Positions 1-7,420 are shown, counted from the first letter of the stretch. The stretch: 14,305 bases of DNA from Deltaproteobacteria bacterium (GCA_020635195.1 JACKAG010000024.1:1-14305), one strand, 5' to 3'. The notes: generated by a model not told the origin, from the sequence alone. Numbers and translations: made by a program.

Positions 1-443
1 AGGGCGAGGCAAAATTCCGGCAGATCGATCGCAGCCTTCCGGTCCTTATCAGTGGGATCTCTCCTCTGGTCAGACCTGCCTCCGGAACCGCAAGCGCGAA
101 GCTGATCTTCCGGGAAGATGACATGCCGGAAGATCTCAGGCAACAGCTCGCCGACAGGCTGCATCCCGGAAGCATCGGGATGGCAGAATTCCGGCTGAAT
201 CAGAGAGAAGGCATTGCCGTTCCCAGACATGCAGTGAGCACAGAGCGTCAGAAACATCTGGTTCTGACGGTATCAGACGGAAAGGTCCTCCGGAAAGAGG
301 TCACCATCGGCAAAGAGACAGAAGAACGGATTGAAATCACCCAGGGACTCTCTGCCGGGGAGCTCGTGATCACCAGAAAAAACCAGTATCTCAGAAACGG
401 CGAAAAAGTCCGCACAGACACAGACGGATCGGTCCATGAATAA
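1..443 (+). CDS. RND efflux periplasmic adaptor (HlyD/MFP family), 3' part only
   Basis: The reading frame is open from the window edge (first full codon at 3) to TAA at 441-443, so this is the C-terminal roughly 146 residues of a longer protein. The visible part fits the end of a membrane fusion protein that links an inner-membrane RND pump to an outer-membrane channel. It has a beta-barrel-like stretch (PASGTASAKLIFRE), the turn LHPGSIGMAEF, the segment GIAVPRHAV, and a membrane-proximal domain ending ITQGLSAGELVITRKNQYL then NGEKV, a pattern typical of this family. The stop overlaps the start of the pump gene by 8 bases, which suggests translational coupling in one operon. The substrate cannot be told from this piece. 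An internal ATG at 123 is not the true start, because the homologous-looking sequence continues upstream of it. Confidence 0.85.
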   Translation, partial: GEAKFRQIDRSLPVLISGISPLVRPASGTASAKLIFREDDMPEDLRQQLADRLHPGSIGMAEFRLNQREGIAVPRHAVSTERQKHLVLTVSDGKVLRKEVTIGKETEERIEITQGLSAGELVITRKNQYLRNGEKVRTDTDGSVHE

Positions 444-3400
444 AATCTACAGCTCACCCGTACGGGTCTGCCTCTGCGCCGGAGTTCTGATCCTCGCAGG
501 GATCTGGTCTTTTTTCAATCTTCCGGTGGCCATGTTTCCGGATTCCACCAGACCGATGATTTATGTGAATATTCCGTTCGGAAGTCTGCCAAGAGAAGCC
601 TTTCTGAATAGCTACGGAAAGTTCATTGAATCAGAATTCCGCTCCATTCAGACCGAAACATGTGTCACAGATGAGGTCCGGGGCTCCTACAAAAGCAACC
701 GGGTCTACTATAGCCTTTCCTTCCGCTGGGAAAATAGCGGCGATCACTGTCTCAGGGAAGTCAACCAGATCCTCAACTCCTATAAAAGTAAATGGACCGA
801 TGAGGTCCGCTACAATACCTATGCCTATCTGGATGTTATGGGGAGTGGTTTTCTGCATGGCAGTTTTCACAGCGAAACACGGGATGCGCAGGAAATCTAT
901 CAGCGTATCGAACCCATCCTTCAGCCCAGGCTTTCTGCCATCAGTGAAGCCAATAACCCTTCTGTCTTTAATCCTATGGCCAGACAAATCACCATCGAAT
1001 TGCTGCCTCTGCAAATGGCATCATTCAGACTGCTGCCGAAAGATGTTTTTGGCCGGATCAGAGATCATCTTGTGGCATACAGCGGAGGGGTCTTAAATGA
1101 AAACGGAAACAAAATTGCCATAGAAATCAGCTCCGGACTGACAGGAGTCCGGAGTCTGGAAAATATTCTGATTTCCGGACAAAAAGACAGACAGATTCTG
1201 CTGAAACATATCGCAAAGGTGCGTCATGAACCCATCGACCAGAATCGTAATATCCTGAAGATCAACGGATCATCTTCTGTCTCTGTATTTATCCAGCCAC
1301 GCCCCGGTCAGAACATAAAAAGCATGAGTGAAAAAGTCATTCATGCGGTCAATGAAACCCTGGCATCCGAAGAATGTCCCGATGACATCCGTTTTTCCCT
1401 TTCTATCAACCCTGCGGAGTTTATTGATCAGTCCATCTCCAATGTCATGCAGGAAGTGTGGTTATGTGCGTTGATTGCGGTTCTGGTTTTATTTTTGTTT
1501 ATCGGAAGTTTTTCCGGAACCCTCACCGCTCTGATTGAAATTCCCACCAGTCTTATTCTTTCTTTTATCGTCATGAAACTGACCGGGGTTCAGATTAATT
1601 TAATTTCTCTTGGGGGTCTGGCCCTTTCCGTCGGAATGAATGTGGACGCTTCCATCGTGGTCATCGACTCGATTATCCGGAAGTTCAAAGCTCATGAAGG
1701 AGCACGTTCGTTTCCGGAACTTGCTGCTCTTGTGTCAGATGCTGTAAAAGATGTTTATATTCCTGTGATCGTGTCCACCATCACATCTCTTATCGTCTTT
1801 GTCCCCCTGCTTTTTACATCGGATCTGACCAACGCAATCCTTGGAGATCTGGCGAAAGCTGTGATTTATTCTCATGCTATTTCGATGTTCATTGCCCTGA
1901 TCCTGGTCCCCACCATCCGGCTGTATATTGCCGGAACATTCGGTTCTTTCTCCGAGGAACACAGGATAGGCTGGCTTTCGGCTGCTCTGGAAGCTCTTTA
2001 CCGTTTTTATGAGAACAGTCTTTTTGTCTTTCTGCGGGCAAAGAAAATCCGTTATCTGTCTTATCTTCTGACAGGAATTGCGATGGTCTTTGTGATTTCT
2101 GTTCTTCCAGGAAAGCTGAAACGCGAAATCATAGGGAAACCAGATACACCCATCGTGACAGCCAATATCCATGAGAAAAAAAACACAGCCTTTCACGAGA
2201 TGGAAGAAAGTGTCGCCAGATTTGAAAGGCGGGTCAGAGAGCGTTTTCCGGAACGGATTCGTTTTACCTTTACCAATATATACGGACCTGCTGGTGCATT
2301 TTTTGCCATTCATCTGAAAGACAAAAAAGAATTTCAGTCAACTCTGGAACAGCTTCAGGAGATGACAAAAGAAGACCTGGATATCAGCTATCATTTTGAT
2401 TCATTCAATCCGGCAGAGCTTCCGGTCCCCAACCCTCCCGACTGGCGATTTGTTTTCAGAGGTCAGAATCCTGATGATGTTCAGGCCGTTCAGGCAGCTT
2501 TCAGAACCACGCTGCTTGAAGAAAAAACCGTGGATGACGTGAAAGAAGAAACCAGCAGTCCTTTTGACAACAGAGTCCTTCTGACACCTTACCCGGAAAT
2601 GTGGAATCTTATCAGACTCTCTCATCCGGGCCTGCAGGAACGTGATCTTGCAGATATTATCAGCCTTGCCACACAATCTGTCGCAGTATCCCAGCTGATT
2701 GTAAATAACCGTCACCTTCCCATTGTCGCCAGATATCCGGAACAGCTGATTTCTGGCAAAACGCAGATAGCAGCGTTACCTGTTCCTCTTGGCGAGCAGA
2801 TCGTCCCTCTCCGTGCCCTGGTTGAAATCAGCACAGACAGACAGCCTCCCGAGCTGCTCCGGATTGACGGTCAGAATATGTTTAAGACAGAAGGCTACTT
2901 CACAGAGAAAGAAAAGAAAAAAGAGCGGGAGGTCAGCCAGGCCTTAGCTGCTGTCTTACAGTCATTTAAAGAAAAAACTCTTCCGGACATTTCAGATAAA
3001 GTTACGGTCGATTCTGAAGATGCAAAAACAGAGCTCTCAAAGGCTCTTGATGAGCTGCATCTGGCTCTGCTTCTTTCGGTTTTGCTGATTTTTATCATTC
3101 TTGTTGTTCAGTTCAGTAGTCTGCTGCACGCACTGATCATCATGCTTGCCATTCCTTTCGGTATTGTAGGGGTTTTTCTTTCTCTTTTTCTGTTCGACTC
3201 GACTCTCAGCCTGAATTCTGCTCTGGGCATCATCCTGCTTGTGGGGATTACGGTGGCTAATTCCATTATGCTCGTTGAGATGATTTTAAAATTAATTCAC
3301 TCGGGAAAAGACCCGGAAAGCGCGATCAGAGAGACGGCAAAAGCCAGAATCCGGCCGATTCTTATGACATCTATGACAACCATTCTGGGTATGCTCCCTG

Positions 3401-3546
3401 TTGCTGTCGGACACGGAGAAGGCGGGAAGGTCCTTCAGCCGCTGGGAATTGCTGTCTGTGGCGGACTGTGGGTATCTCTGATTTTTACCCTGTATATGAT
3501 TCCTGCCCTTGAATATTCATACCTGAAACGAAAGCAAAAAGTATGA
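436..3546 (+). CDS. RND family efflux pump, inner-membrane transporter
   Basis: A 1036-residue protein, the usual length for an RND drug or metal proton antiporter. It starts with one membrane span and the loop LPVAMFPDSTRPMIYV, matching the LPxxxFPD loop after TM1 of the family. A first membrane cluster begins near residue 340. TM4 reads GGLALSVGMNVDASIVVID (393-411), with D404 where AcrB has D407, while AcrB D408 is replaced by A405. The second half repeats this plan: TM10 reads VGITVANSIMLVE (936-948), with A941 where AcrB has the relay lysine K940. The block near 970-995 (ARIRPILMTSMTTILGMLP) is a family hallmark. A single aspartate in TM4 is also seen in CusA-type metal pumps and some HAE1-like pumps, so the substrate class stays open. 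The start at 436 overlaps the adaptor stop and has no strong Shine-Dalgarno, consistent with coupled translation. Confidence 0.93.
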   Translation: MNKIYSSPVRVCLCAGVLILAGIWSFFNLPVAMFPDSTRPMIYVNIPFGSLPREAFLNSYGKFIESEFRSIQTETCVTDEVRGSYKSNRVYYSLSFRWENSGDHCLREVNQILNSYKSKWTDEVRYNTYAYLDVMGSGFLHGSFHSETRDAQEIYQRIEPILQPRLSAISEANNPSVFNPMARQITIELLPLQMASFRLLPKDVFGRIRDHLVAYSGGVLNENGNKIAIEISSGLTGVRSLENILISGQKDRQILLKHIAKVRHEPIDQNRNILKINGSSSVSVFIQPRPGQNIKSMSEKVIHAVNETLASEECPDDIRFSLSINPAEFIDQSISNVMQEVWLCALIAVLVLFLFIGSFSGTLTALIEIPTSLILSFIVMKLTGVQINLISLGGLALSVGMNVDASIVVIDSIIRKFKAHEGARSFPELAALVSDAVKDVYIPVIVSTITSLIVFVPLLFTSDLTNAILGDLAKAVIYSHAISMFIALILVPTIRLYIAGTFGSFSEEHRIGWLSAALEALYRFYENSLFVFLRAKKIRYLSYLLTGIAMVFVISVLPGKLKREIIGKPDTPIVTANIHEKKNTAFHEMEESVARFERRVRERFPERIRFTFTNIYGPAGAFFAIHLKDKKEFQSTLEQLQEMTKEDLDISYHFDSFNPAELPVPNPPDWRFVFRGQNPDDVQAVQAAFRTTLLEEKTVDDVKEETSSPFDNRVLLTPYPEMWNLIRLSHPGLQERDLADIISLATQSVAVSQLIVNNRHLPIVARYPEQLISGKTQIAALPVPLGEQIVPLRALVEISTDRQPPELLRIDGQNMFKTEGYFTEKEKKKEREVSQALAAVLQSFKEKTLPDISDKVTVDSEDAKTELSKALDELHLALLLSVLLIFIILVVQFSSLLHALIIMLAIPFGIVGVFLSLFLFDSTLSLNSALGIILLVGITVANSIMLVEMILKLIHSGKDPESAIRETAKARIRPILMTSMTTILGMLPVAVGHGEGGKVLQPLGIAVCGGLWVSLIFTLYMIPALEYSYLKRKQKV

Positions 3547-3559
3547 GGATAAGAATCTG

Positions 3560-4780
3560 ATGTATCGTCTGTGTTTCACTCTCTTTCTTTTTTTTCCTGT
3601 TCTGAGCTACGGATCAAGTCTCAGGGAAGCAGAGCAGTCCGCTATCCGCAACAGCTATCGTCTCCGGGGAATGACTGAGCAGAAGTCAGCCCTTGATTAC
3701 AGAGAGGATCAGCTGAATGCTTCTTTTCTTCCCGGATTACGGATGGAATATAGCGCAGTCCACCAGACTATGCCGGAACAGGCCAGAACTCATCAGCTGA
3801 GTGCAGAAGCACGGGTGAATCTGGGAAATCCCATGTCATTTATGGCAAAGAAAAAACAGCTGGATGTCCGGCAGGACATGCTTTCAGAAGAGAGGTCCCA
3901 TGAAACACAAACGATCATGCTGAAGCTCAGATCAGCCTATTTTAAGGCAAAGTTTATCGAAGAACAGACTGAACAATCCAGACGGCATCTGTCCACTCTT
4001 GAGACCGTTCTGAGCATTACTGAAAAAAAGTATCAGCAGGGCCGCATTCCGGTATCCGACAAGATCCGCTCAGATCTTGAAAAAATACGGCAGCAACAGA
4101 TTCTGGAGAGTCTGGAGCTGGATTATAAAGGACAAAAGGAACACCTCGCACTGCTGACCGGAGATGGAGCCGCTCCTGTGACAGCTCTTTCGACCCGACT
4201 TCCTGATTCTTTTGATATCTCTTTTTTGCCGGAGGATTTCCAAAAGACACTTCCTGCCAGAAGGATGGAAATGGAAATCAGACGATCGGATGCCAGTCGA
4301 TCTCTTAAACGCTCAGAATATTTACCAGACGTATACCTGAGCTATCAGAGATACAGCTATGGTCAGGATCAGAGCAGTGCAAAAGGTATGATCGGGCTGA
4401 CCTGGAATCTTTCCTCTGATTCTTATTTTTCCTCCCGGGCGATGGATATGGAGCACAGAGCGTTGCTCTGTGACCATAAGGAGGAGCTTCAGAAAGGCCG
4501 GATTGATTTCAGAGAACAGCTCAGCCGTTTAAAGTCACTTCTGACAAAAATGGCTGTTCAGAAAAAAATGCTCAGAACATATCAGGAGATCTCGAAAGAA
4601 ACCCTGAATCAGTACCACCGGGGACATATTAGTCTCAGGGATTACTACGAAGATGTCAGAGCACAGATCTCAGAAGAACAGGCCCTGTTGTTACAAAGGT
4701 CTGAAGCTGTAAGCCTTATAGCTCAGCTTTCATTTCTGATGGAAGATGATACGGTTTTTTACAGGGCTCTGAAGCTCTGA
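3560..4780 (+). CDS. TolC-family outer-membrane efflux channel
   Basis: A 406-residue exported protein, the third part of the tripartite pump. It begins with a signal peptide (hydrophobic residues 4-17, probable cleavage after SYG at 16-18). Two long, mostly helical halves follow, as in outer-membrane efflux proteins of the TolC fold. The first half carries LKLRSAYFKAKFIEEQTEQS and a coiled stretch ending KKYQQGRIPVSDKIRSD. The second carries the equivalent ETLNQYHRGHISLRDYYEDV, which shows the internal duplication of the family. Between them is a beta-strand-like segment MIGLTWNLSSDSYFSSRA. The gene starts 13 bases after the pump stop, with GAGGA at 3545-3549 as ribosome binding site. It is somewhat shorter than E. 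coli TolC but normal for the wider family. I see no clear terminator in the 240 bases that follow. Confidence 0.88.
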   Translation: MYRLCFTLFLFFPVLSYGSSLREAEQSAIRNSYRLRGMTEQKSALDYREDQLNASFLPGLRMEYSAVHQTMPEQARTHQLSAEARVNLGNPMSFMAKKKQLDVRQDMLSEERSHETQTIMLKLRSAYFKAKFIEEQTEQSRRHLSTLETVLSITEKKYQQGRIPVSDKIRSDLEKIRQQQILESLELDYKGQKEHLALLTGDGAAPVTALSTRLPDSFDISFLPEDFQKTLPARRMEMEIRRSDASRSLKRSEYLPDVYLSYQRYSYGQDQSSAKGMIGLTWNLSSDSYFSSRAMDMEHRALLCDHKEELQKGRIDFREQLSRLKSLLTKMAVQKKMLRTYQEISKETLNQYHRGHISLRDYYEDVRAQISEEQALLLQRSEAVSLIAQLSFLMEDDTVFYRALKL

Positions 4781-5022
4781 TGATTATGTTCCAGGATCTT
4801 CTTTATCCCTTTTCCCTGTCCGACGAGCATTAAAACAGACGCTGAAGATAAATTATGCAGAGCATTCGGATCTTAGAGAATGTTTAACCTGATCGCATTT
4901 CATATCAGGCAAAACTGGGAGGGTTAAACCAGGCACAAACGAGAGGCGGCTTAAATTTCCCATTGCTTTCCCTAAAGTAAAATGACTATTGTCCAAAGTG
5001 GTATAACAGTTAAACTCCTCCT

Positions 5023-5298
5023 ATGAGGATTAAGTTTGACAAAAAGAGCCAGCTGGTCAAGAACAACCGTATGCGAGGGATTTCCTTTGAGGAGACCAGA
5101 CAGTTGTTTGAAAAACCATATTACCTGGACCGCAGAAGCGAAGTACCTGAACAATTCAGGGCGATTGGATGGGTCTATGGAGAGCTGTTTTCAGTGATAT
5201 TTGAGATCAGAGAAGATAAGCAAGGTGAGTACTATCACATCGTTACCTTGTGGGAATCTACCAAGGAAGAAAGGAGGTTATATGAAAAAAGCTGCTAA
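5023..5298 (+). CDS. brnT: BrnT-family type II toxin
   Basis: A 91-residue protein of the size and pattern of BrnT toxins, RelE-fold ribonucleases held in check by BrnA. The pattern is FDKKSQLVKNNRMRGISFEE near the N-terminus (family: FdxxKxxxNxxKHgixFeeA). It continues with LFEKPYYLDRR, then EQFRAIGWVYGELFSVIFEI, then STKEERRLYE at the end. The partner RHH gene overlaps its last 17 bases, the usual toxin-first order of brnTA. The segment HIVTLWESTKEER departs from the common family form RIISARxAxxxE: the two arginines are H72 and W77 here, so activity may be altered. No strong Shine-Dalgarno precedes the ATG. A weak promoter-like pair TTGCTT/TATTGT lies at 4963-4992. The annotation rests on pattern recall and the paired antitoxin. 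Confidence 0.72.
   Translation: MRIKFDKKSQLVKNNRMRGISFEETRQLFEKPYYLDRRSEVPEQFRAIGWVYGELFSVIFEIREDKQGEYYHIVTLWESTKEERRLYEKSC
5271..5277 (+). promoter_or_regulatory. Shine-Dalgarno that sets the brnA start
   Basis: AAGGAGG lies four bases before the ATG at 5282 and inside the end of the toxin gene. It fixes the antitoxin start there rather than at the in-frame upstream codon at 5201, and suggests strong translation of the antitoxin from the shared message. Confidence 0.75.
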
Positions 5299-5554
5299 GA
5301 AAAAGATACCAACAGCTGATGAGCTTGCTGCTATGGCTGATGCTGGCGAAGATATTTCTACACACTTTTCTGGAGACGGCAAAATAGTCAAGCCAATTCA
5401 GAGGGTTAATGTTGATTTTAATGTTGATATGCTAGGAGAACTGGATAATACGGCGATTTCGCTAAACGTAAGTCGCCAGGCTGTGATTAAAGTGCTCCTG
5501 CGGCAAGCCCTGGACCAACATTATGTGGCCCAGCAGGCGAGGAAAAATGGATAA
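5282..5554 (+). CDS. brnA: BrnA-family ribbon-helix-helix antitoxin
   Basis: A 90-residue protein with a basic N-terminus (MKKAAKKK), a toxin-binding-like acidic middle (DELAAMADAGEDIS, residues 12-26), and a ribbon-helix-helix DNA-binding domain. In that domain the strand is RVNVDFNVD (41-49), followed by helices around LGELDNTAISLN and RQAVIKVLLRQALDQHY. BrnA antitoxins of this form bind BrnT and repress the brnTA promoter. The gene overlaps the toxin gene by 17 bases and has a perfect ribosome binding site, so the pair is co-transcribed. Its stop codon TAA (5552-5554) lies in the T-tail of an intrinsic terminator that works on the opposite strand. It is a standard unit with no sign of damage; whether it belongs to the neighbouring mobile element or marks older accessory DNA cannot be decided here. 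Confidence 0.78.
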   Translation: MKKAAKKKIPTADELAAMADAGEDISTHFSGDGKIVKPIQRVNVDFNVDMLGELDNTAISLNVSRQAVIKVLLRQALDQHYVAQQARKNG

Positions 5555-5583
5555 AAAAAGGAGCCTCTGCATAAGAAACTCCT
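5553..5583 (-). terminator. Intrinsic terminator reading leftward, at the brnA stop
   Basis: On the minus strand AGGAGTTTCT pairs with AGAGGCTCCT around the 5-base loop TATGC. This gives a 10-bp stem with two G-U pairs, followed by a run of seven T. On the plus strand two positions would mismatch, so the element is oriented leftward. It would stop transcripts coming from the leftward cluster to the right before they run antisense into brnTA. Confidence 0.65.
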
Positions 5584-5596
5584 GACAATTCTTCTT

Positions 5597-5784
5597 AGGG
5601 CGTGTCGTCAATTCTGTGCTATATGATGCTTTCCTTAATCTGGAGGGCTCATGATCTGGAAGGCTTTGACGAGCTTTCTTCAAATACAGAAGACCCAGAG
5701 TTCTTCATTGCAGATAAAGCATATGATAAAGACGCAAGAGTCCGGAATATCCTGGTAATCCAGCAGCACCGTTCGAAGATTAGA
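5597..5784 (+). pseudogene. IS5-like transposase remnant
   Basis: The plus-strand frame through 5641-5784 reads RAHDLEGFDEL and then FFIADKAYDKDARVRNIL. This matches the middle of IS5-family DDE transposases, where GQAHD and ADKAYD (with the second catalytic aspartate) are typical. No N-terminal third or C-terminal glutamate region is present. The frame continues past 5793 only into an unrelated sequence, the inverted recombinase copy. Just upstream, AGGGCGTGTCGTCAATT (5597-5613) looks like an IS end, so this may be an internally deleted copy, but I find no matching right end. It is non-functional. Assignment to IS5 is from motif recall; the exact borders are estimates. Confidence 0.55.
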
Positions 5785-5792
5785 GAGGTGGC

Positions 5793-5956
5793 TGCGCCAT
5801 TCCTTATTTCCCTTCATTTCAGCCAGTATTCGGTAAGGTTTTTCCAAACGATATTCGATAGTTTTACCCAGTAAACGAGGGTTCGAACAGAACTGTTTTA
5901 ACAGCTGGGCAGAGATTCGGAGCTGCCCTGATTTTATTTTTGATTTCAGGCTGATG
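5793..5956 (-). pseudogene. 3'-end relic of a second serine recombinase gene (inverted repeat copy)
   Basis: These 164 bases are the reverse complement of 10172-10335 with four differences. Read on the minus strand they encode a recombinase C-terminal stretch beginning LKSKIKSGQLRISAQLL and ending MKGNKEWR. It is identical in protein to residues 472-523 of the recombinase at 8766-10394 apart from one N-to-S change at the upstream edge. The other three base differences are silent, so the two copies diverged while coding and this is not a fresh copy. The match ends seven bases into what is tRNA sequence in the right copy (TGGCGCA). Beyond that point the frame runs antisense through the transposase remnant to a stop at 5680. 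Nothing of the first 470 residues is present here. Confidence 0.85.
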
Positions 5957-6097
5957 AGGCATTTACGATAATAGGACCTAAATATGAACACAGCAATATC
6001 TTGCAATATATTGATATCAAAGTGTTTATTCGAAAACAAAAACACTGAAATCTGAAAAATAAAAATGTGTCTGCAAAAGACCAGGAGGGAGCTTCGC
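5957..6097. other. A/T-rich spacer with nested palindromes
   Basis: No gene is seen here. The decamer palindrome TTGATATCAA sits at 6011-6020. Directly after it AGTGTTT (6021-6027) pairs with AAACACT (6040-6046) around a 12-base loop. The hairpin lies just downstream of the leftward cluster and could end its transcription, but it lacks a good T-run, so this is only a possibility. Confidence 0.3.
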
Positions 6098-6478
6098 TTA
6101 TTCAATGGCTGCGCAGGCTGCTGTAATCTCAACAGCGCCGGAACCTTTACCAATAATCAGGTTGGGCCGGGATAGCAGAGAATCTTTTTTAAGTGTTGAG
6201 CAATAGAATATGCTCCCTATACTCTCCTTGCCCTTCACACAACCGACAGCTCTCTGATGAGTTACGTTACCATCAGCATGAGAAATAACATGCTCCGAAT
6301 CTAAGGCAGGGACTGAGCAAGTCCATCCGTTTCCAATAGACTGTAACCAGCTTCCGTCATTCACTTCATATGTCCTGTATTCTTTTGTCTGATAACTCTG
6401 GAGCCGTATCTGTAAAATGATTTCGCTTCCCAAAGCCTGGCCTGGGAGAAGGATAAAAAACAGAAGAAGTTTAACCAT
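6098..6478 (-). CDS. Small secreted four-cysteine protein of unknown function
   Basis: A 126-residue protein if it starts at the ATG at 6478. That start places a good signal peptide at the front: MVKLLLFFILLPGQALG, cleavage probably after residue 17. The open frame extends farther upstream, but that part overlaps the preceding lipoprotein gene and has no signal-like start. The mature part of about 109 residues has exactly four cysteines, C54 (GWTCS), C80 (VGCVK), C93 (FYCST) and C122 (AACAA), which suits two disulfide bonds in the periplasm or outside the cell. The ATG lies four bases after the lipoprotein stop, so the two are surely co-transcribed. I recognise no family. It could be a partner or surface-bound companion of the lipoprotein. 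Confidence 0.65.
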   Translation of the reverse strand: MVKLLLFFILLPGQALGSEIILQIRLQSYQTKEYRTYEVNDGSWLQSIGNGWTCSVPALDSEHVISHADGNVTHQRAVGCVKGKESIGSIFYCSTLKKDSLLSRPNLIIGKGSGAVEITAACAAIE

Positions 6479-6482
6479 TTCT

Positions 6483-7403
6483 TTACTCACCAAAGGCATA
6501 ATTACGACACTTGTCAACGGTTCCATCGTCAGTGACTTGCTGGTTAATTGCTGCTTCGTTTGCCGCATAAGACCAGTAAGAATAACGACTTGAGAGTTCA
6601 TCAAAGATACATCCACAATATAAAATTGCAAGTAAAGAGCTGACACCTGAAGATTTACTTGCTTCGTTGACACAGTTGTTTCTCGTCGTCTGAAGTTGGA
6701 TATCTGTCCAGACTACATGCCCGATAGAATTTGAACACTCCTCGACGACTCCATCCGTGACTTGTTGCCGTGAGTAAGAAAATTCATTCGAAACAAAGTC
6801 AGGATATTCCCAGCGCTTTGATGCATCTTCCACAACACAAGCACAGTAAATTTTGGCCTGACTGATAGTTAATTCAGAAGGCGTAGACAACTCACAATTT
6901 TGACGAGTTGATAAAATTTCCTCAGAAGACCAGAGAGATTTGCTGCTGTCTGATATTTCTTCGTTATCATTACTACCTGATTTTGTTCTATCTGAGCCAA
7001 CGTCAAACTCTGCATCTGAATCAACAACGTATTTAAATGCTTTACTACGGTATGTCACACTTTCAGAATCTTGCTGATAAAATATGACTTCATACCATCC
7101 ATCAAGAATATTTTCATCATCTTCAATCAGACCACATTGACTAAGAACATACCCGTCATCCTTCAGTTCGTGATAAGATATTTTATCTGCTTCTTCGGCA
7201 TTTTGTTCTATGGAAGAATCCGTACATGAAATTTTTGTTTGTGTGCAAGATTTTTCAAACGGGTCATATATTTTATTCTGTTCAGCACATTTAGAAATTT
7301 CTGATTCATAGTCACTTACAAGAGCATCAGACGAACTAACACTTTCATCACTACCACAAGAAATGAACAGAAATATTAGCGCTATCGATTTCATATTCTT
7401 CAT
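6483..7403 (-). CDS. Lipoprotein with a duplicated four-cysteine domain, unknown function
   Basis: A 306-residue exported protein from the ATG at 7403 (a GTG at 7412 is an alternative; both have purine-rich upstream sequence). It opens with a short basic and hydrophobic signal ending FLFISC followed by GSDES. This is a slightly atypical lipobox (F at -3) with C16 as the probable lipidated residue. The middle is acidic and serine-rich, with further cysteines. The C-terminal half contains two related units, residues 165-223 and 239-299. Each has the order TRxNC, then IYCxC or LYCGC, then NE, QVTD and a last cysteine 34 residues after the CxC. The cysteines are 170/187/189/223 and 244/263/265/299. 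The duplication suggests a disulfide-stabilised module, perhaps for binding. No known family is recognised. It sits between the XRE regulator gene and the small secreted protein in one leftward operon. Confidence 0.75.
   Translation of the reverse strand: MKNMKSIALIFLFISCGSDESVSSSDALVSDYESEISKCAEQNKIYDPFEKSCTQTKISCTDSSIEQNAEEADKISYHELKDDGYVLSQCGLIEDDENILDGWYEVIFYQQDSESVTYRSKAFKYVVDSDAEFDVGSDRTKSGSNDNEEISDSSKSLWSSEEILSTRQNCELSTPSELTISQAKIYCACVVEDASKRWEYPDFVSNEFSYSRQQVTDGVVEECSNSIGHVVWTDIQLQTTRNNCVNEASKSSGVSSLLAILYCGCIFDELSSRYSYWSYAANEAAINQQVTDDGTVDKCRNYAFGE
6507..6689 (-). repeat. Second copy of the internal four-cysteine unit
   Basis: This codes for lipoprotein residues 239-299. It aligns with 165-223 by TTRNNC, ILYCGC, AANE, NQQVTD and a final KC. 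The spacing from CxC to the last cysteine (34 residues) is the same in both copies, while the first gap is 19 rather than 17 residues. Confidence 0.7.
6735..6911 (-). repeat. First copy of the internal four-cysteine unit
   Basis: This codes for lipoprotein residues 165-223, with STRQNC, KIYCAC, VSNE, RQQVTD and a final EC. The two copies are related at protein level but not near-identical, so the duplication is old. Confidence 0.7.
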
Positions 7404-7420
7404 GGCAGACACCTTTCACC

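Noticed and set aside
1735..2313. 192-codon minus-strand frame inside the RND gene
   Set aside because: It is a shadow of the pump gene with no recognised motif.
5959..6060. CRISPR-like or iteron-like array in the A/T-rich spacer
   Set aside because: Only single palindromes are present; there are no regularly spaced repeats.
5680..6153. A 157-codon minus-strand frame taken as a whole gene
   Set aside because: Only its middle is real coding ancestry (the recombinase relic). The upstream part is A/T-rich spacer plus the end of another gene, and the downstream part is antisense to the transposase remnant.
6479..6673. N-terminal extension of the small secreted protein
   Set aside because: It overlaps the lipoprotein gene in another frame, and the clear signal peptide begins only at the ATG at 6478.
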